DNA of 64,000 nt from TMED8 sp038125725 (GTDB taxonomy: Bacteria > Pseudomonadota > Alphaproteobacteria > Rhodospirillales > Casp-alpha2). The stretch covers positions 1-64,000 of the forward strand of contig JAYPEK010000007.1 in assembly GCA_038125725.1 (NCBI GenBank), read 5' to 3'. The notes under the pieces are model-generated. The model saw only the letters and a list, made by a program, of their open reading frames with translations. It was not told the origin of the DNA and searched no databases. Position 1 is the stretch's first letter, and every line of letters starts with the position of its first letter. A program made the translations under genes and the position numbers. This document shows, one piece after another, positions 1 through 8,221 of this stretch.

Positions 1-47
1 CTGTCAGCTATGTCCCCGAACAGGTGTCAACCATGTCGCCGGACTAA
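1..47 (+). CDS. Possible 3' end of an upstream gene (partial)
   Basis: One forward frame is open from the left edge to a TAA at 45-47 and would encode about 14 C-terminal residues ending in SPD. It converges on the MaoC gene. Nothing in so short a piece identifies a family, and it may be chance. Confidence 0.2.
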   Translation, partial: VSYVPEQVSTMSPD

Positions 48-82
48 ACATCAAGCCCGCGCATGACGTCGTGTGCCCAGTC

Positions 83-943
83 TTAGTCCGCCCCAAACAG
101 CGCCCGCCCCTCGCTCACCGCCGCCTGCCCCTCCGCGTTCATCACCTCGAACAGCGCGCCGCCTTCCGCCGCCGCGTGGCGGACCTGGATATCGGTGCCG
201 GGGATGACCATGCCGGTGAAGCGGCAGGAAAAGCGTTTCAGGCGCTCGGGCGCGTCCGGCAGGCGGGCGGCGGTCAACTCGCGCAAGGCCAGCGCCAACG
301 TGCAGGTGCCGTGCAGGATGATGTCCGGCAGGCCCGCCGCCAGGGCGACTTCGCGCTCGGTGTGGATGGGGTTCCAGATGTCGGCGCATTCGGTGTAGGC
401 GTGCGGCAGTTCGCGCGCCACCGCCACCGGGGTCTCGGTCCAATCGCCGGCGGGCGAAAGATCGGGCCAGGCCGGCGGCTCGGCCTCGACGGTGTCGTTG
501 CCATTGAGATCGACGCCCCGGTAGATCGCCGTCGAATAGCTGGTCGCCAGCGGCTCGCCCACCGTTGTCTCCAGCGTCAGGCGCGAGATCGTCAGCGTAC
601 CGGGCTTGATCCGCTTCGCCGCCACCAGCCGGCCCCGGCTGACGGCCTTCAGGCCGGGACGCAGGGGGCTAAGAATTTCCGTATCCTGGGCGGCATGCAC
701 GACGCGCAGGCGTTCTTCATGGCTGGCACCGAAGGCGGGCGTGACGCGGAGGTCGCGCGACGCCGGCCACTCGAGTGCAACCGCCAGCATTGCCGGCGCG
801 GTGATGCCGTCCGCCCGGGCATCGTCCAGATGCTGGGGGCGGGTGTCGCCGATGCCGGCGGCGTAGGCGAGGCAGCGCCTGGCGGTCACGTCGATTTCAT
901 AAGGCCCGATTTCGGAGCCGACGGCGCTGGCGTTGATCGGCAT
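83..943 (-). CDS. MaoC-family dehydratase (double hotdog)
   Basis: This 286-residue protein has two hotdog halves, an N-terminal FAS1-like MaoC domain and a C-terminal MaoC domain. The second half carries the hydratase-2 signature D-I-W-N-P-I-H followed by an LHGT segment, the Asp/His pair that hydrates trans-2-enoyl-CoA in this family. The start at 943 is chosen because the reading frame upstream of it runs into the carboxypeptidase gene, whose stop lies 17 bases away. It is probably co-transcribed after the M32 gene. It likely hydrates an enoyl-CoA or mesaconyl-type CoA ester; the substrate cannot be read from sequence. Confidence 0.85.
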   Translation of the reverse strand: MPINASAVGSEIGPYEIDVTARRCLAYAAGIGDTRPQHLDDARADGITAPAMLAVALEWPASRDLRVTPAFGASHEERLRVVHAAQDTEILSPLRPGLKAVSRGRLVAAKRIKPGTLTISRLTLETTVGEPLATSYSTAIYRGVDLNGNDTVEAEPPAWPDLSPAGDWTETPVAVARELPHAYTECADIWNPIHTEREVALAAGLPDIILHGTCTLALALRELTAARLPDAPERLKRFSCRFTGMVIPGTDIQVRHAAAEGGALFEVMNAEGQAAVSEGRALFGAD

Positions 944-960
944 GGCGACGCCAAATCCCC

Positions 961-2460
961 TTAGGTGTCCAAATAGCGCTGGCGCAGATGGTCCTCGAAC
1001 ACCTTGGCGTCGAGGGGCCGGCCGGTGGCCTGGGTCAAGAGTTCCGGCGCGTGCAACAGGCGCGCCTTGCCGTGCACGTGTTCGCCCAGCCAGGCCATCA
1101 GGGGCTCGAAGTCGCCCTTGCCGATGCCGTCTTGGATGGCCGGGTCGTCTTCGCGCGCGGCGCGGTAGATCTGCGCCGCCGACATGGCGCCCAGCGTGTA
1201 GGTCGGGAAATAGCCCCAGGCGCCGTCGTACCAGTGCAGGTCCTGCATGCAGCCCAAGGTATCGGTCGGCGGACGGATGCCGAGCAATTCCTCCATGCCG
1301 TCGTTCCACGCCGTCGGCAGGTCATCCAGGCTCATGTCGCCTTCCAACAGCGCGCGCTCCAGCTGGTAGCGCAGGATCACGTGCGCCGGGTAGGTGACCT
1401 CGTCGGCGTCGACGCGGATGAAGCCGGGCTCGACGCGGGTATAAAGCCGATAGAGGTTGTCGGTCTCCCAGGCGGGGCCGCTTCCCCCAAAGGCTTCGCG
1501 CATGATCGGCGCCGCCCATTCCAGGAAGGCCTTGGAGCGGCAGACCTGCATCTCCACCAACAGGCTCTGGCTTTCGTGGATGCTCATGCCCAGCGCCTCG
1601 CCCACCGGCTGGCGGCGCCAGCGGTCGGGCAGGCCGCGTTCATAGAGCGCGTGGCCGGTCTCGTGCAGGACGCCCATCAGGCTCGACGTGAAATCCTCCT
1701 CGTCGTAGCGCGTGGTGATGCGCACGTCTTCGGGGATGCCGCCGCAGAAGGGGTGCAGGCTGACGTCCAGGCGGCCGTGGTCGAAATCGAAACCGAGCGC
1801 CGCCATGAACTGTTCGCCCAAGGCCTTCTGCGTCTCGATCGGGAACGGCCCTTCCGGCATCAACAGCGCCGGCCGGCGTGCCTGCGCCTCCAGCACTTCG
1901 CCCAGGAACCCCGGCAGGAAGGCCTGCAACTCGCCGAACACGGCATCGATATCGGCCGAGCGCCCGCCCGGTTCGTAGTCGTCCAGCAGCGCATCATAGA
2001 GCGACAAGCCCGTCGCTTCCGCCTTGGCCTGGCCGGCCTCGCGCGTCAGGTCGAGCACTTCCTGCATGTAGGGCTTGATGGCGGCGTAGTCGTTGTCGGC
2101 GCGCGCCGTGCGCCAGACCGTCTCGCAGGTTGTGCTGGCGCGGCTCAAGGCCACGACCAGGTCTTCCGGCAGTGCCGTCGACTTGATCCACTGATGATGG
2201 ATTTCACGCAGGTTGGCGCTCTGCCAGGGGTCGAGATCGGACCCGGTGGCCTCGGCATCGGCGATCAGATCGCCCATGTCGGGTGCCGTCATCAGGCCGT
2301 GCACCACCGCCTTCAGTTCCGCCAACTGCTCGCCGCGTGCCTCGGCGCCGCCTTCCGGCATGATCGCCGCCGCGTCCCAGTGCAAAACGCCGGCGGCCTC
2401 CGACAGAAGCGCCATGCGGCGAAAACGGGTTTCCAGGGTTTCGTAGGCGGTCGCGGACAT
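961..2460 (-). CDS. M32 family carboxypeptidase (Taq-type metallocarboxypeptidase)
   Basis: This 499-residue cytoplasmic zinc carboxypeptidase removes C-terminal residues from peptides. The zinc site is visible: HETGH at residues 266-270, with Glu296 in an IHESQS motif as the third ligand. The length matches the family (about 500). The N-terminal ALLSEAAGVLHWDA segment and the C-terminal region are also typical of M32. There is no signal peptide. It precedes the MaoC gene on the same strand with a 17-base gap, although no functional link between the two is obvious. Confidence 0.95.
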   Translation of the reverse strand: MSATAYETLETRFRRMALLSEAAGVLHWDAAAIMPEGGAEARGEQLAELKAVVHGLMTAPDMGDLIADAEATGSDLDPWQSANLREIHHQWIKSTALPEDLVVALSRASTTCETVWRTARADNDYAAIKPYMQEVLDLTREAGQAKAEATGLSLYDALLDDYEPGGRSADIDAVFGELQAFLPGFLGEVLEAQARRPALLMPEGPFPIETQKALGEQFMAALGFDFDHGRLDVSLHPFCGGIPEDVRITTRYDEEDFTSSLMGVLHETGHALYERGLPDRWRRQPVGEALGMSIHESQSLLVEMQVCRSKAFLEWAAPIMREAFGGSGPAWETDNLYRLYTRVEPGFIRVDADEVTYPAHVILRYQLERALLEGDMSLDDLPTAWNDGMEELLGIRPPTDTLGCMQDLHWYDGAWGYFPTYTLGAMSAAQIYRAAREDDPAIQDGIGKGDFEPLMAWLGEHVHGKARLLHAPELLTQATGRPLDAKVFEDHLRQRYLDT

Positions 2461-2542
2461 GTGTCCTCCTCAAGCGGGCGGGTGGGGTTAAGATATAGGA
2501 TCGAATTGCCGAAGCGTCGATGCACTTGCGGGAGGGGACGGG

Positions 2543-3241
2543 ATGAAATTGCGAATTCTTTTGGTGGCACTGGCCACGGCGGGCCTCTGGGGCTGGGGTT
2601 CGGGCGCGGCGGCGCAGACACCGCCGAGCGCATCCGAAATCCGCGCCTATACCGGTCTGCACGCGGCGGTGGCGGCGGGCGACGGGGCCGCCGTCTCACG
2701 CCTGATCGTTTTGGGCGCGGATTTGAACGCACGCGACGGCAACGGCCGCACGCCGGCGATGGTGGCGGCCTTCATGCGCGACCAGGGGACGCTGACGGCG
2801 CTGGCCAAGGCGGGCGCCGATCTGAACCTTCTCGACCACCAGGCCTACGACGTCATCACCATCGCCAGCGTCTTGGACGACGCGGAAATGGTGAAACTGG
2901 CGGTCTCGCTCGGCGCCAGCGCCAAGCTGATTACCAGCCCCTACCACGGCACGGCGCTGATCGCCGCCGCGCATCTCGGCCACGACGGCGTGGTGCGTGA
3001 ACTGATCGCGGCCGGTGCGCCGCTCGATCACGTCAACAACCTCAACTGGACGGCATTGATCGAATCCATCGTGCTTGGCGACGGCGGGCCGCGCCATGTG
3101 GCGACGCTGCAAGCGCTGATGGCGGCGGGCGCGGATTTCAACATCCCGGACGGCAACGGCAACAGGCCGCTGGCGCTGGCCGGCATGCACGGGCATGCCC
3201 GAATGGTCGAGATTTTGACGCGGGCGGGGGCGAAGCCCTAA
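2543..3241 (+). CDS. Secreted ankyrin-repeat protein
   Basis: The 232-residue product starts with a signal peptide (KLR, a hydrophobic run, then AAAQ near residue 25). About five or six ankyrin repeats follow from residue 35 to the end, each with the GA-D-N / G-TPLA pattern, for example a repeat with GADLNARDGNGRTP. It is probably a periplasmic protein-protein interaction module; bacterial ankyrin proteins of this size often protect against oxidative or metal stress, but no catalytic domain is present. It stands alone on its strand, and its stop codon overlaps the stop of the convergent merR-type gene. Confidence 0.8.
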   Translation: MKLRILLVALATAGLWGWGSGAAAQTPPSASEIRAYTGLHAAVAAGDGAAVSRLIVLGADLNARDGNGRTPAMVAAFMRDQGTLTALAKAGADLNLLDHQAYDVITIASVLDDAEMVKLAVSLGASAKLITSPYHGTALIAAAHLGHDGVVRELIAAGAPLDHVNNLNWTALIESIVLGDGGPRHVATLQALMAAGADFNIPDGNGNRPLALAGMHGHARMVEILTRAGAKP

Positions 3242-3687
3242 GCCGTCTCGTCGTGATGGTCGCCGACGCAGTGTGCGTGGCTGTGATCGGCCAGCACTTC
3301 GATGACGCGGCAATCGCCGGCGCGGCCCGAGCGCTCGCAGCGGCTGACCAGCGCCTGCAACTCGCCGTGCAGGGCCTGCAGGCTGGCGATGCGGCGCTCG
3401 ACGTCCGTCAAATGCGCCTTGGCCAGTTCGTGCGCCTGGTCGCAGGGGCGGTCCGGGTGGTCGCTCAGCGACAACAGGTCGCGGATGGCGTCGAGCGAGA
3501 ACCCCAGCTCGCGGCCGTGGCGGATGAAGGCCAGGCGCGCCACGTGTTCGTCCTTGTAGCGGCGCTGGTTGCCCGCCGTGCGCACGGCCGGCGGCAACAG
3601 GCCGATCTCCTCGTAGTAGCGGATGGTCTGGACCTTGGACCCTGTTTCGCGGGCCAGGTCGCCGATGGCATAGGCGTAGCCGGTCAT
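3238..3687 (-). CDS. MerR-family metal-responsive regulator
   Basis: This 149-residue protein has an N-terminal MerR helix-turn-helix (YAIGDLARETG, then RYYEEIGLLPP) and a long dimerisation helix. Metal-site cysteines are at 82, 117 and 126. Spacings of 35 and 9 match those in MerR and PbrR proteins. A fourth Cys140 lies in a His-rich tail (HSHAHC, DHHDE) reminiscent of CadR. It is expected to sense a soft metal such as Pb, Cd, Zn or Hg and untwist the divergent promoter at 3700-3730, switching on the efflux gene at 3761. The exact metal is not determined. Confidence 0.9.
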   Translation of the reverse strand: MTGYAYAIGDLARETGSKVQTIRYYEEIGLLPPAVRTAGNQRRYKDEHVARLAFIRHGRELGFSLDAIRDLLSLSDHPDRPCDQAHELAKAHLTDVERRIASLQALHGELQALVSRCERSGRAGDCRVIEVLADHSHAHCVGDHHDETA

Positions 3688-3699
3688 GTGGATTTGTCC

Positions 3700-3730
3700 T
3701 TGAACCTACAACGACTGTAGGTCTTACACT
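3700..3730 (+). promoter_or_regulatory. MerR-type operator/promoter
   Basis: A TTGAAC -35 (3700-3705) and a TACACT -10 (3725-3730) are separated by 19 bp, the over-long spacer that MerR-family activators need. Inside it sits a perfect inverted repeat, ACCTACA-N5-TGTAGGT at 3704-3722. The site lies between the divergent regulator gene and the efflux gene, so both its position and geometry fit activation of the gene at 3761. Confidence 0.8.
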
Positions 3731-3760
3731 CGTTCCCATGAGCTTGAAAGGCGTATCCGC

Positions 3761-4777
3761 ATGAGCGGTCATTGTCATGTGCATGGCGATTTCGACGGCG
3801 CGTCCGCGGCCTACCGCCGGGTGCTGTGGCTGGTGATCGCGCTCAACGCCGCCATGTTCGCCATCGAGAGCAGCGCCGGCATGCTCGCCGGCTCCGCCGC
3901 GTTGCAGGCCGACGCGCTGGATTTCCTCGGCGACACCGCGACCTATTCGATCAGCCTGCTGGTCATCGGCCGGCCGCTCAAGTGGCGGGCCCGGGCGGCG
4001 CTATTCAAGGGCCTCAGCCTGGGGCTCTTCGGCGTCCTGGTGTTCGCCATGACCTTCTACCGCGTCGTCGTGCTGGGCCAGCCGGAAGCGGCGACCATGG
4101 GGATCGTCGGCGCGCTTGCATTGGCGGCCAACGTGGCAAGCGCGCTGGTGCTGTTCAAGTTCCGCGACGGCGACGCCAACGTGCGCTCGGTCTGGCTCTG
4201 CTCGAGGAACGACGCCATCGGCAACGTCGCCGTCATTCTGGCCGCCGGCGCCGTGGCGCTGACCGGCACGCCCTGGCCCGACCTGATCGTCGCGGCCGGC
4301 ATGGCGGTGCTGTTTATCAAGGGCTCCGCCTCGATCATCCGCCACGCGCAGGCCGATCTCGCCCGCGCCGCCGCCTTAACTCAGGTTCTGTTCGGAAGCA
4401 GGGCGGTAACCAGATCGGCGATGTCGGTCTCCGTTTCCAGGGCGGCGATGCGTGCCTCGATCTGTTGCGCGGTCGTTTCCGAAATGATGCCGGCGGTGAC
4501 GGCGCCGAACTTGGCTTTCAACTCGTCGGCGGTGAGCGGATTTTCCGGGCTGCCCTTGCGGGCGTCGACGCGCTGCTCGAAGTGCCGCCCGTCGGTGGTT
4601 GTCACCAGCACGCGCGCCATGTGCCGCTGTGCGGGGCCGAGCGCGTCGATCTCCGGGTCCACTTGGGCGGTGACACGCTGGATGATGTCGAGGATTTCCG
4701 GCTCGGCGATGCGTTCCGGCGTGAACTGCGCCACGAAGGCCTCGCCTTCCAGCGCCATCACCGCGAGCCCGAAGTAG
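3761..4777 (+). CDS. Cation-efflux (small CDF-like) protein, open frame unusually extended
   Basis: The start has a His/Cys-rich leader (SGHCHVHGDFD), followed by about five or six membrane segments. Polar intramembrane motifs ADALDFLGD and SRNDAIGN match the metal-binding helices of cation diffusion facilitators. Members of this short subfamily, as I know them, end near residue 205, which here is position 4376. The frame instead continues to a stop at 4775-4777, antisense to the MmgE/PrpD gene, adding about 132 unrelated residues. A TAA at 4377-4379 lies one base out of frame after a run of GCC codons, so a one-base indel or sequencing error is likely. The gene is probably induced by the MerR regulator and exports the sensed metal. 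Confidence 0.75.
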   Translation: MSGHCHVHGDFDGASAAYRRVLWLVIALNAAMFAIESSAGMLAGSAALQADALDFLGDTATYSISLLVIGRPLKWRARAALFKGLSLGLFGVLVFAMTFYRVVVLGQPEAATMGIVGALALAANVASALVLFKFRDGDANVRSVWLCSRNDAIGNVAVILAAGAVALTGTPWPDLIVAAGMAVLFIKGSASIIRHAQADLARAAALTQVLFGSRAVTRSAMSVSVSRAAMRASICCAVVSEMMPAVTAPNLAFNSSAVSGFSGLPLRASTRCSKCRPSVVVTSTRAMCRCAGPSASISGSTWAVTRWMMSRISGSAMRSGVNCATKASPSSAITASPK

Positions 4778-5784
4778 ATGTTCATCTGCGCCGCCGTGAC
4801 GCTCTGCGCCCGATAGGGCCAGGCGCAGTGCACGTGCGTCGGCGTGCTGACGATGGCCTCGATCGTTGCCATGTCGGCGGCGCTCAAACCGTGCGCGCGG
4901 CGGATTTCCGCGAGCGCGTCCAGTGCCGCGTGGATCGAGGTCACCGTGGCGTGCGGCTTGAACCCGGTGGCGAGAATCTCCCAATCGCTCCCGAGGCCGG
5001 TCAGCAGCCGTTCAGGGATCGGGGCATCCGAATGCGCGGTGAGGAAGCCGCCGTAACCCGCCTCCACCACGTCGTCGATGCCGGTGAAGCCGTCTCGGGC
5101 CAGCAGCGCGGCGCGCAGGCCCGCCTCGGCGGCGCGGCCCGAGTGCAGCCGCTTGACCATGGCGCCTTCCTGCGCCGCCATCAGCCCGGCACCGAGCGAG
5201 CCGGCGATTCCCAGCGCCTGCTGGGTGGTCTCGGCGTCGAGACCGAGCAGCTTCGCCGCCGTCGCCGCCGCGGCGAAGGTGCCGGTGACGCCTTGCGGAT
5301 GGAAACCGCCCAGCAGCAATCCGGGTCCGGCGGCGGCGCCGATGCGTGCGCCGACCTCGTAACCCGCCGCCACGGCGGTGAGGAAAGCCGCGCCCGATAC
5401 ACCCGATTGGCGCTGGGCGAGGGCGAAGCCGGTGGCGAGGGCGAGGGAGTTCAGGTGCAGGATGGAATCGCGGTGGATGTCGTCGAGCTCGAAGGCGTGT
5501 CCGGCGGTGCCGTTGACCAGCGCCGCGGCGGCGGCCGGCACGCGGCCTTTTCCATCCAGGATGTCGGCTTCCGGCGTGCCCGCCTCGGCGCGGACCATGG
5601 CGGCGACCTTGGCGGTCCAGGGAAGCGTCGCGCCGTGCAGCATGCAGCCGATGCCGTCGAGGATGCAGAGCTTCAGGTGATCCGTGACGGCGGCGGGGAG
5701 GTCCGCGTAACCGAGCCCGGCGGCGAAGGCCGCAAGCTCTCGCGTGGCGCCGGGCGGGATCGGGTTTTCAGCAGAGGCGGACAC
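4381..5784 (-). CDS. MmgE/PrpD family protein
   Basis: This 467-residue protein matches the MmgE/PrpD fold over its whole length, with an all-helical N-terminal domain (ELAAFAAGLGYADLP, FELDDIH near residue 100) and a C-terminal domain beginning around SLNKPHATVTSIHAAL-like sequence (GFKPHATVTSIHAALDAL). The family includes 2-methylcitrate dehydratase and cis-aconitate decarboxylase, but many members have unknown substrates. It stands apart from the second copy at 60073. It converges tail-to-tail with the efflux gene, whose frame reads on into it. The specific reaction is unknown. Confidence 0.85.
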   Translation of the reverse strand: MSASAENPIPPGATRELAAFAAGLGYADLPAAVTDHLKLCILDGIGCMLHGATLPWTAKVAAMVRAEAGTPEADILDGKGRVPAAAAALVNGTAGHAFELDDIHRDSILHLNSLALATGFALAQRQSGVSGAAFLTAVAAGYEVGARIGAAAGPGLLLGGFHPQGVTGTFAAAATAAKLLGLDAETTQQALGIAGSLGAGLMAAQEGAMVKRLHSGRAAEAGLRAALLARDGFTGIDDVVEAGYGGFLTAHSDAPIPERLLTGLGSDWEILATGFKPHATVTSIHAALDALAEIRRAHGLSAADMATIEAIVSTPTHVHCAWPYRAQSVTAAQMNIYFGLAVMALEGEAFVAQFTPERIAEPEILDIIQRVTAQVDPEIDALGPAQRHMARVLVTTTDGRHFEQRVDARKGSPENPLTADELKAKFGAVTAGIISETTAQQIEARIAALETETDIADLVTALLPNRT

Positions 5785-5814
5785 GGGGGACGACAGGGGT
5801 GCGCCGGGCCGCGA

Positions 5815-6756
5815 TCAGACCAGCGGCACGAAGACCAGCCGGTCGACCAAAAGCGCCACGAAGATCAGGAACAGATAGAGGATCGAGAACAGGAAGAACG
5901 GCCGCGCCGCCATCACGTCGTCGGACTTCCACACCCGCCACAGCCGGCGCCAGAACTCGCCCCCCAGCGCCAGCGCGATGACGCCGTAGAAGGCCCCCGA
6001 AACGCCCAAGGCGACGGGCGCCAGGGTGGCGGGGATCAGCAGCGCCGTGTAGATCAGCATCTGCAGCTTGGTGCGGCGCTCGCCGACCACGACCGGCATC
6101 ATCGGCACGTCGGCGGCGGCGTAGTCGCCGCGCCTATAAAGCGCCAGCGCCCAGGAGTGCGGCGGCGTCCACAGGAAGATGATGGCGAACAGCGCGATGG
6201 AACCCAAGCCGATGTCGCCGGTGACGGCGGTCCAGCCGATCATCGGCGGAAATGCGCCGGACGCGCCGCCGATGACGATGTTCTGCGGCGTGCGGCGCTT
6301 CAGCCACATGGTGTAGATGAAGACGTAATAGAGAATGGTGACGGCCAGCAAAAGCGCGGCGGCGGCGTTGACCCATTCGGCCATGACGCCGACGGCGCCG
6401 AACGACAGCACGGTGCCGAACACCAGGGCCTCGACAGCGCGCATGCGCCCGGCCGGGATCGGGCGGTTCATGGTGCGCGCCATCACCCGGTCGATGTCCT
6501 GGTCGTACCACATGTTGATGGCGCCCGACGCGCCGGCGCCGGCGGCAACGCAGATGATCGCGACCAGCGCCGTCTCGAGGCCGATGGATCCGGGCGCCAG
6601 GATCAATCCCACCAGGGCGGTAAACACCACCAGCGACATGACGCGCGGCTTCAGCAGGATGGCGTAATCCTGCAGGCGGAAGCGGTGTTGCGGGCCGCCG
6701 TCTTCATGAAGATCGGGGCCGGTGCCGGCGCTGGAATGGTTCAGGGTGGGTTGCAT
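5815..6756 (-). CDS. ctaB: Protoheme IX farnesyltransferase (heme O synthase)
   Basis: This 313-residue polytopic UbiA-family prenyltransferase converts heme B to heme O for the aa3 oxidase. The prenyl-diphosphate-binding motif NMWYDQDIDRVMARTMNRP is clear, and a second Asp-containing loop (YRRGDYAAADVPMMPVV) is typical of CtaB. About nine membrane helices are expected. The ATG at 6756 is chosen because the preceding frame is only antisense-like sequence overlapping the next gene. It is the last gene of a minus-strand cluster with the oxidase-like and DUF420 genes, divergent from coxBA. Confidence 0.95.
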   Translation of the reverse strand: MQPTLNHSSAGTGPDLHEDGGPQHRFRLQDYAILLKPRVMSLVVFTALVGLILAPGSIGLETALVAIICVAAGAGASGAINMWYDQDIDRVMARTMNRPIPAGRMRAVEALVFGTVLSFGAVGVMAEWVNAAAALLLAVTILYYVFIYTMWLKRRTPQNIVIGGASGAFPPMIGWTAVTGDIGLGSIALFAIIFLWTPPHSWALALYRRGDYAAADVPMMPVVVGERRTKLQMLIYTALLIPATLAPVALGVSGAFYGVIALALGGEFWRRLWRVWKSDDVMAARPFFLFSILYLFLIFVALLVDRLVFVPLV

Positions 6757-6806
6757 GGTCCCTCTTATATGCCAATGGCCGGGTGGATATCCAGCGCCTA
6801 AATTTC

Positions 6807-8216
6807 TCAAGCCCGGCGCAGCAACAGTCGCGCCGTGATCCAGATGAACATGACGCCGCCGATCACCGCGATCAGCGCGCCGATGCCGTTCAGGTACATG
6901 CCGGCGATGGCGCCCATGGCTTCCAGGCCCTGGGCGTCGCCGGCGGTCTTTCGGGGCGCGCCGTAACCGCCGGCCATGAATAGCCCGATGCTCGCCACCA
7001 CCTGGCCCCAGGCGTACATGTGAATGAGCGCCCCGGTGGAACGCCCGAGCGCCGGCTTGCGGCCGATCAGCGGCAGCAGGAAGCTCAGGAACAGCCCGAT
7101 GAACACCAGGTTCACGCCGGCGATGACGGCGTGGTAATGCGCCGGCGTGCGGGTATCGGCGCCGTCGACGAAAAGCCCCAGGAACCCGCCGACCGCGAAC
7201 ACCACCACCGAGAGCCACAGGCACTTGAAGCCGGGATGCGCGCGGGGCAGGGGCTCCGACGCGCGATGCGCGAGGACGGTCTTCAAGATCAGCGCCGCGG
7301 CGATCAGCGTCGGCGGCGCCAAGCCGTACTGCAGCCAGGTGAAGGCCGTCATCTGATCGTAGGAGAAGGCATCGAACAGGATATAGAAGACCGGACCCAG
7401 GAGTGCAGCGGCAAGCAGCAGCGCCTGTGCCAGAATGGTCAGTTGCGGGCGCATGGCCGGGCGCTGCATGGCGAGTCCGCCGAGCAGGTACCAGCCGGTC
7501 AGCATCAGCGACACGTTCATGAACTGCAGGATATGACCGCCGCCCCAGAACAGGTTCTCGTTGAAGGCGCCGTCGATGGGCGCGCCCGTGAGTGCGGCGC
7601 CGGCGACGGCAAAGCAGCCGAGCGCCAGGAGATAGAGCAGCGCCGCTGCCAGCGCGCCGATGGCGATGGGCTCCATCGGGCCCGTGCGGCGCGCGAGCGC
7701 GCCCAGGAACCGCAGCACCTGCAACAAGAGCCCGAAGCCCAGCGACGCCAGGCCGGCGTAGTAGAGCGGGTCGATGATCACCGGCACGTAGTTGTTGAGG
7801 CTGGGCTCGCCCCGGTCGAGGAAACCCGAGACGAACATCAAGGGCGCCGAGGCGTAACCGAACCAGAGTGCGGCGCGGGCGAGAATGCGCCCCCCCGGCC
7901 GGCCATCGCCGAGCCGATGCGCGGCGACGGTCAACAGCGCGCCGAAGACGCTCAGGAACCAGACCACGAAGGAGAACACCACGTGGATGACGAGCCCCTT
8001 GTCGAAGAACTGCAACGGCCAGGGGAAGATGCCGGAGATGCCGGGAATGCGCGAGAACGCCAGCAGAAGCGCGTAGACCCCGGCGATGGCCAGCGACAAC
8101 AGCGCCAGGCCGGCCCAGCCGCGCAACTCGCCGCGCGCGTCCGCGGACGCCATCGCGGCCTCGAACCCGGCGAACAGGTCCCACCGTTGGCGTTGCGCGG
8201 GTTGGAAGGCGCTCAT
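6807..8216 (-). CDS. Heme-copper-oxidase subunit-I-like membrane protein lacking paired CuB histidines
   Basis: This 469-residue protein has roughly twelve membrane helices with the oxidase subunit I pattern. His78 matches the helix II heme ligand, and His360 and His362 in ADTRTPAHYH match the H-x-H of helix X. His228 in a GGGHILQF motif sits where the helix VI CuB ligand lies, but Phe replaces the cross-linked Tyr four residues later. The helix VII His-His pair is absent (the region around residues 287-297 has no His). Such proteins are often labelled cbb3-type subunit I, but the residues argue against normal O2 reduction. It lies between ctaB and DUF420, five bases from the latter. Confidence 0.75.
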   Translation of the reverse strand: MSAFQPAQRQRWDLFAGFEAAMASADARGELRGWAGLALLSLAIAGVYALLLAFSRIPGISGIFPWPLQFFDKGLVIHVVFSFVVWFLSVFGALLTVAAHRLGDGRPGGRILARAALWFGYASAPLMFVSGFLDRGEPSLNNYVPVIIDPLYYAGLASLGFGLLLQVLRFLGALARRTGPMEPIAIGALAAALLYLLALGCFAVAGAALTGAPIDGAFNENLFWGGGHILQFMNVSLMLTGWYLLGGLAMQRPAMRPQLTILAQALLLAAALLGPVFYILFDAFSYDQMTAFTWLQYGLAPPTLIAAALILKTVLAHRASEPLPRAHPGFKCLWLSVVVFAVGGFLGLFVDGADTRTPAHYHAVIAGVNLVFIGLFLSFLLPLIGRKPALGRSTGALIHMYAWGQVVASIGLFMAGGYGAPRKTAGDAQGLEAMGAIAGMYLNGIGALIAVIGGVMFIWITARLLLRRA

Positions 8217-8221
8217 CGGCG

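Noticed and set aside
988..3000. Long forward open frame opposite the M32 and ankyrin genes
   Set aside because: It lies antisense to well-supported genes, has an Arg/Ala/Gly-rich composition typical of GC-rich shadow frames and shows no domain.
3772..6801. Forward frame of about 1000 codons across the efflux, PrpD and ctaB genes
   Set aside because: High-GC shadow frame; the real genes on both strands have clear family motifs.
6757..8184. Upstream in-frame extension of ctaB over the oxidase-like gene
   Set aside because: It overlaps a real membrane protein gene in another frame and is Arg-rich; the CtaB family starts near 6756.
6807..8216. Functional cbb3-type terminal oxidase
   Set aside because: No ccoO or ccoP nearby and the CuB His-His pair and Tyr are missing.
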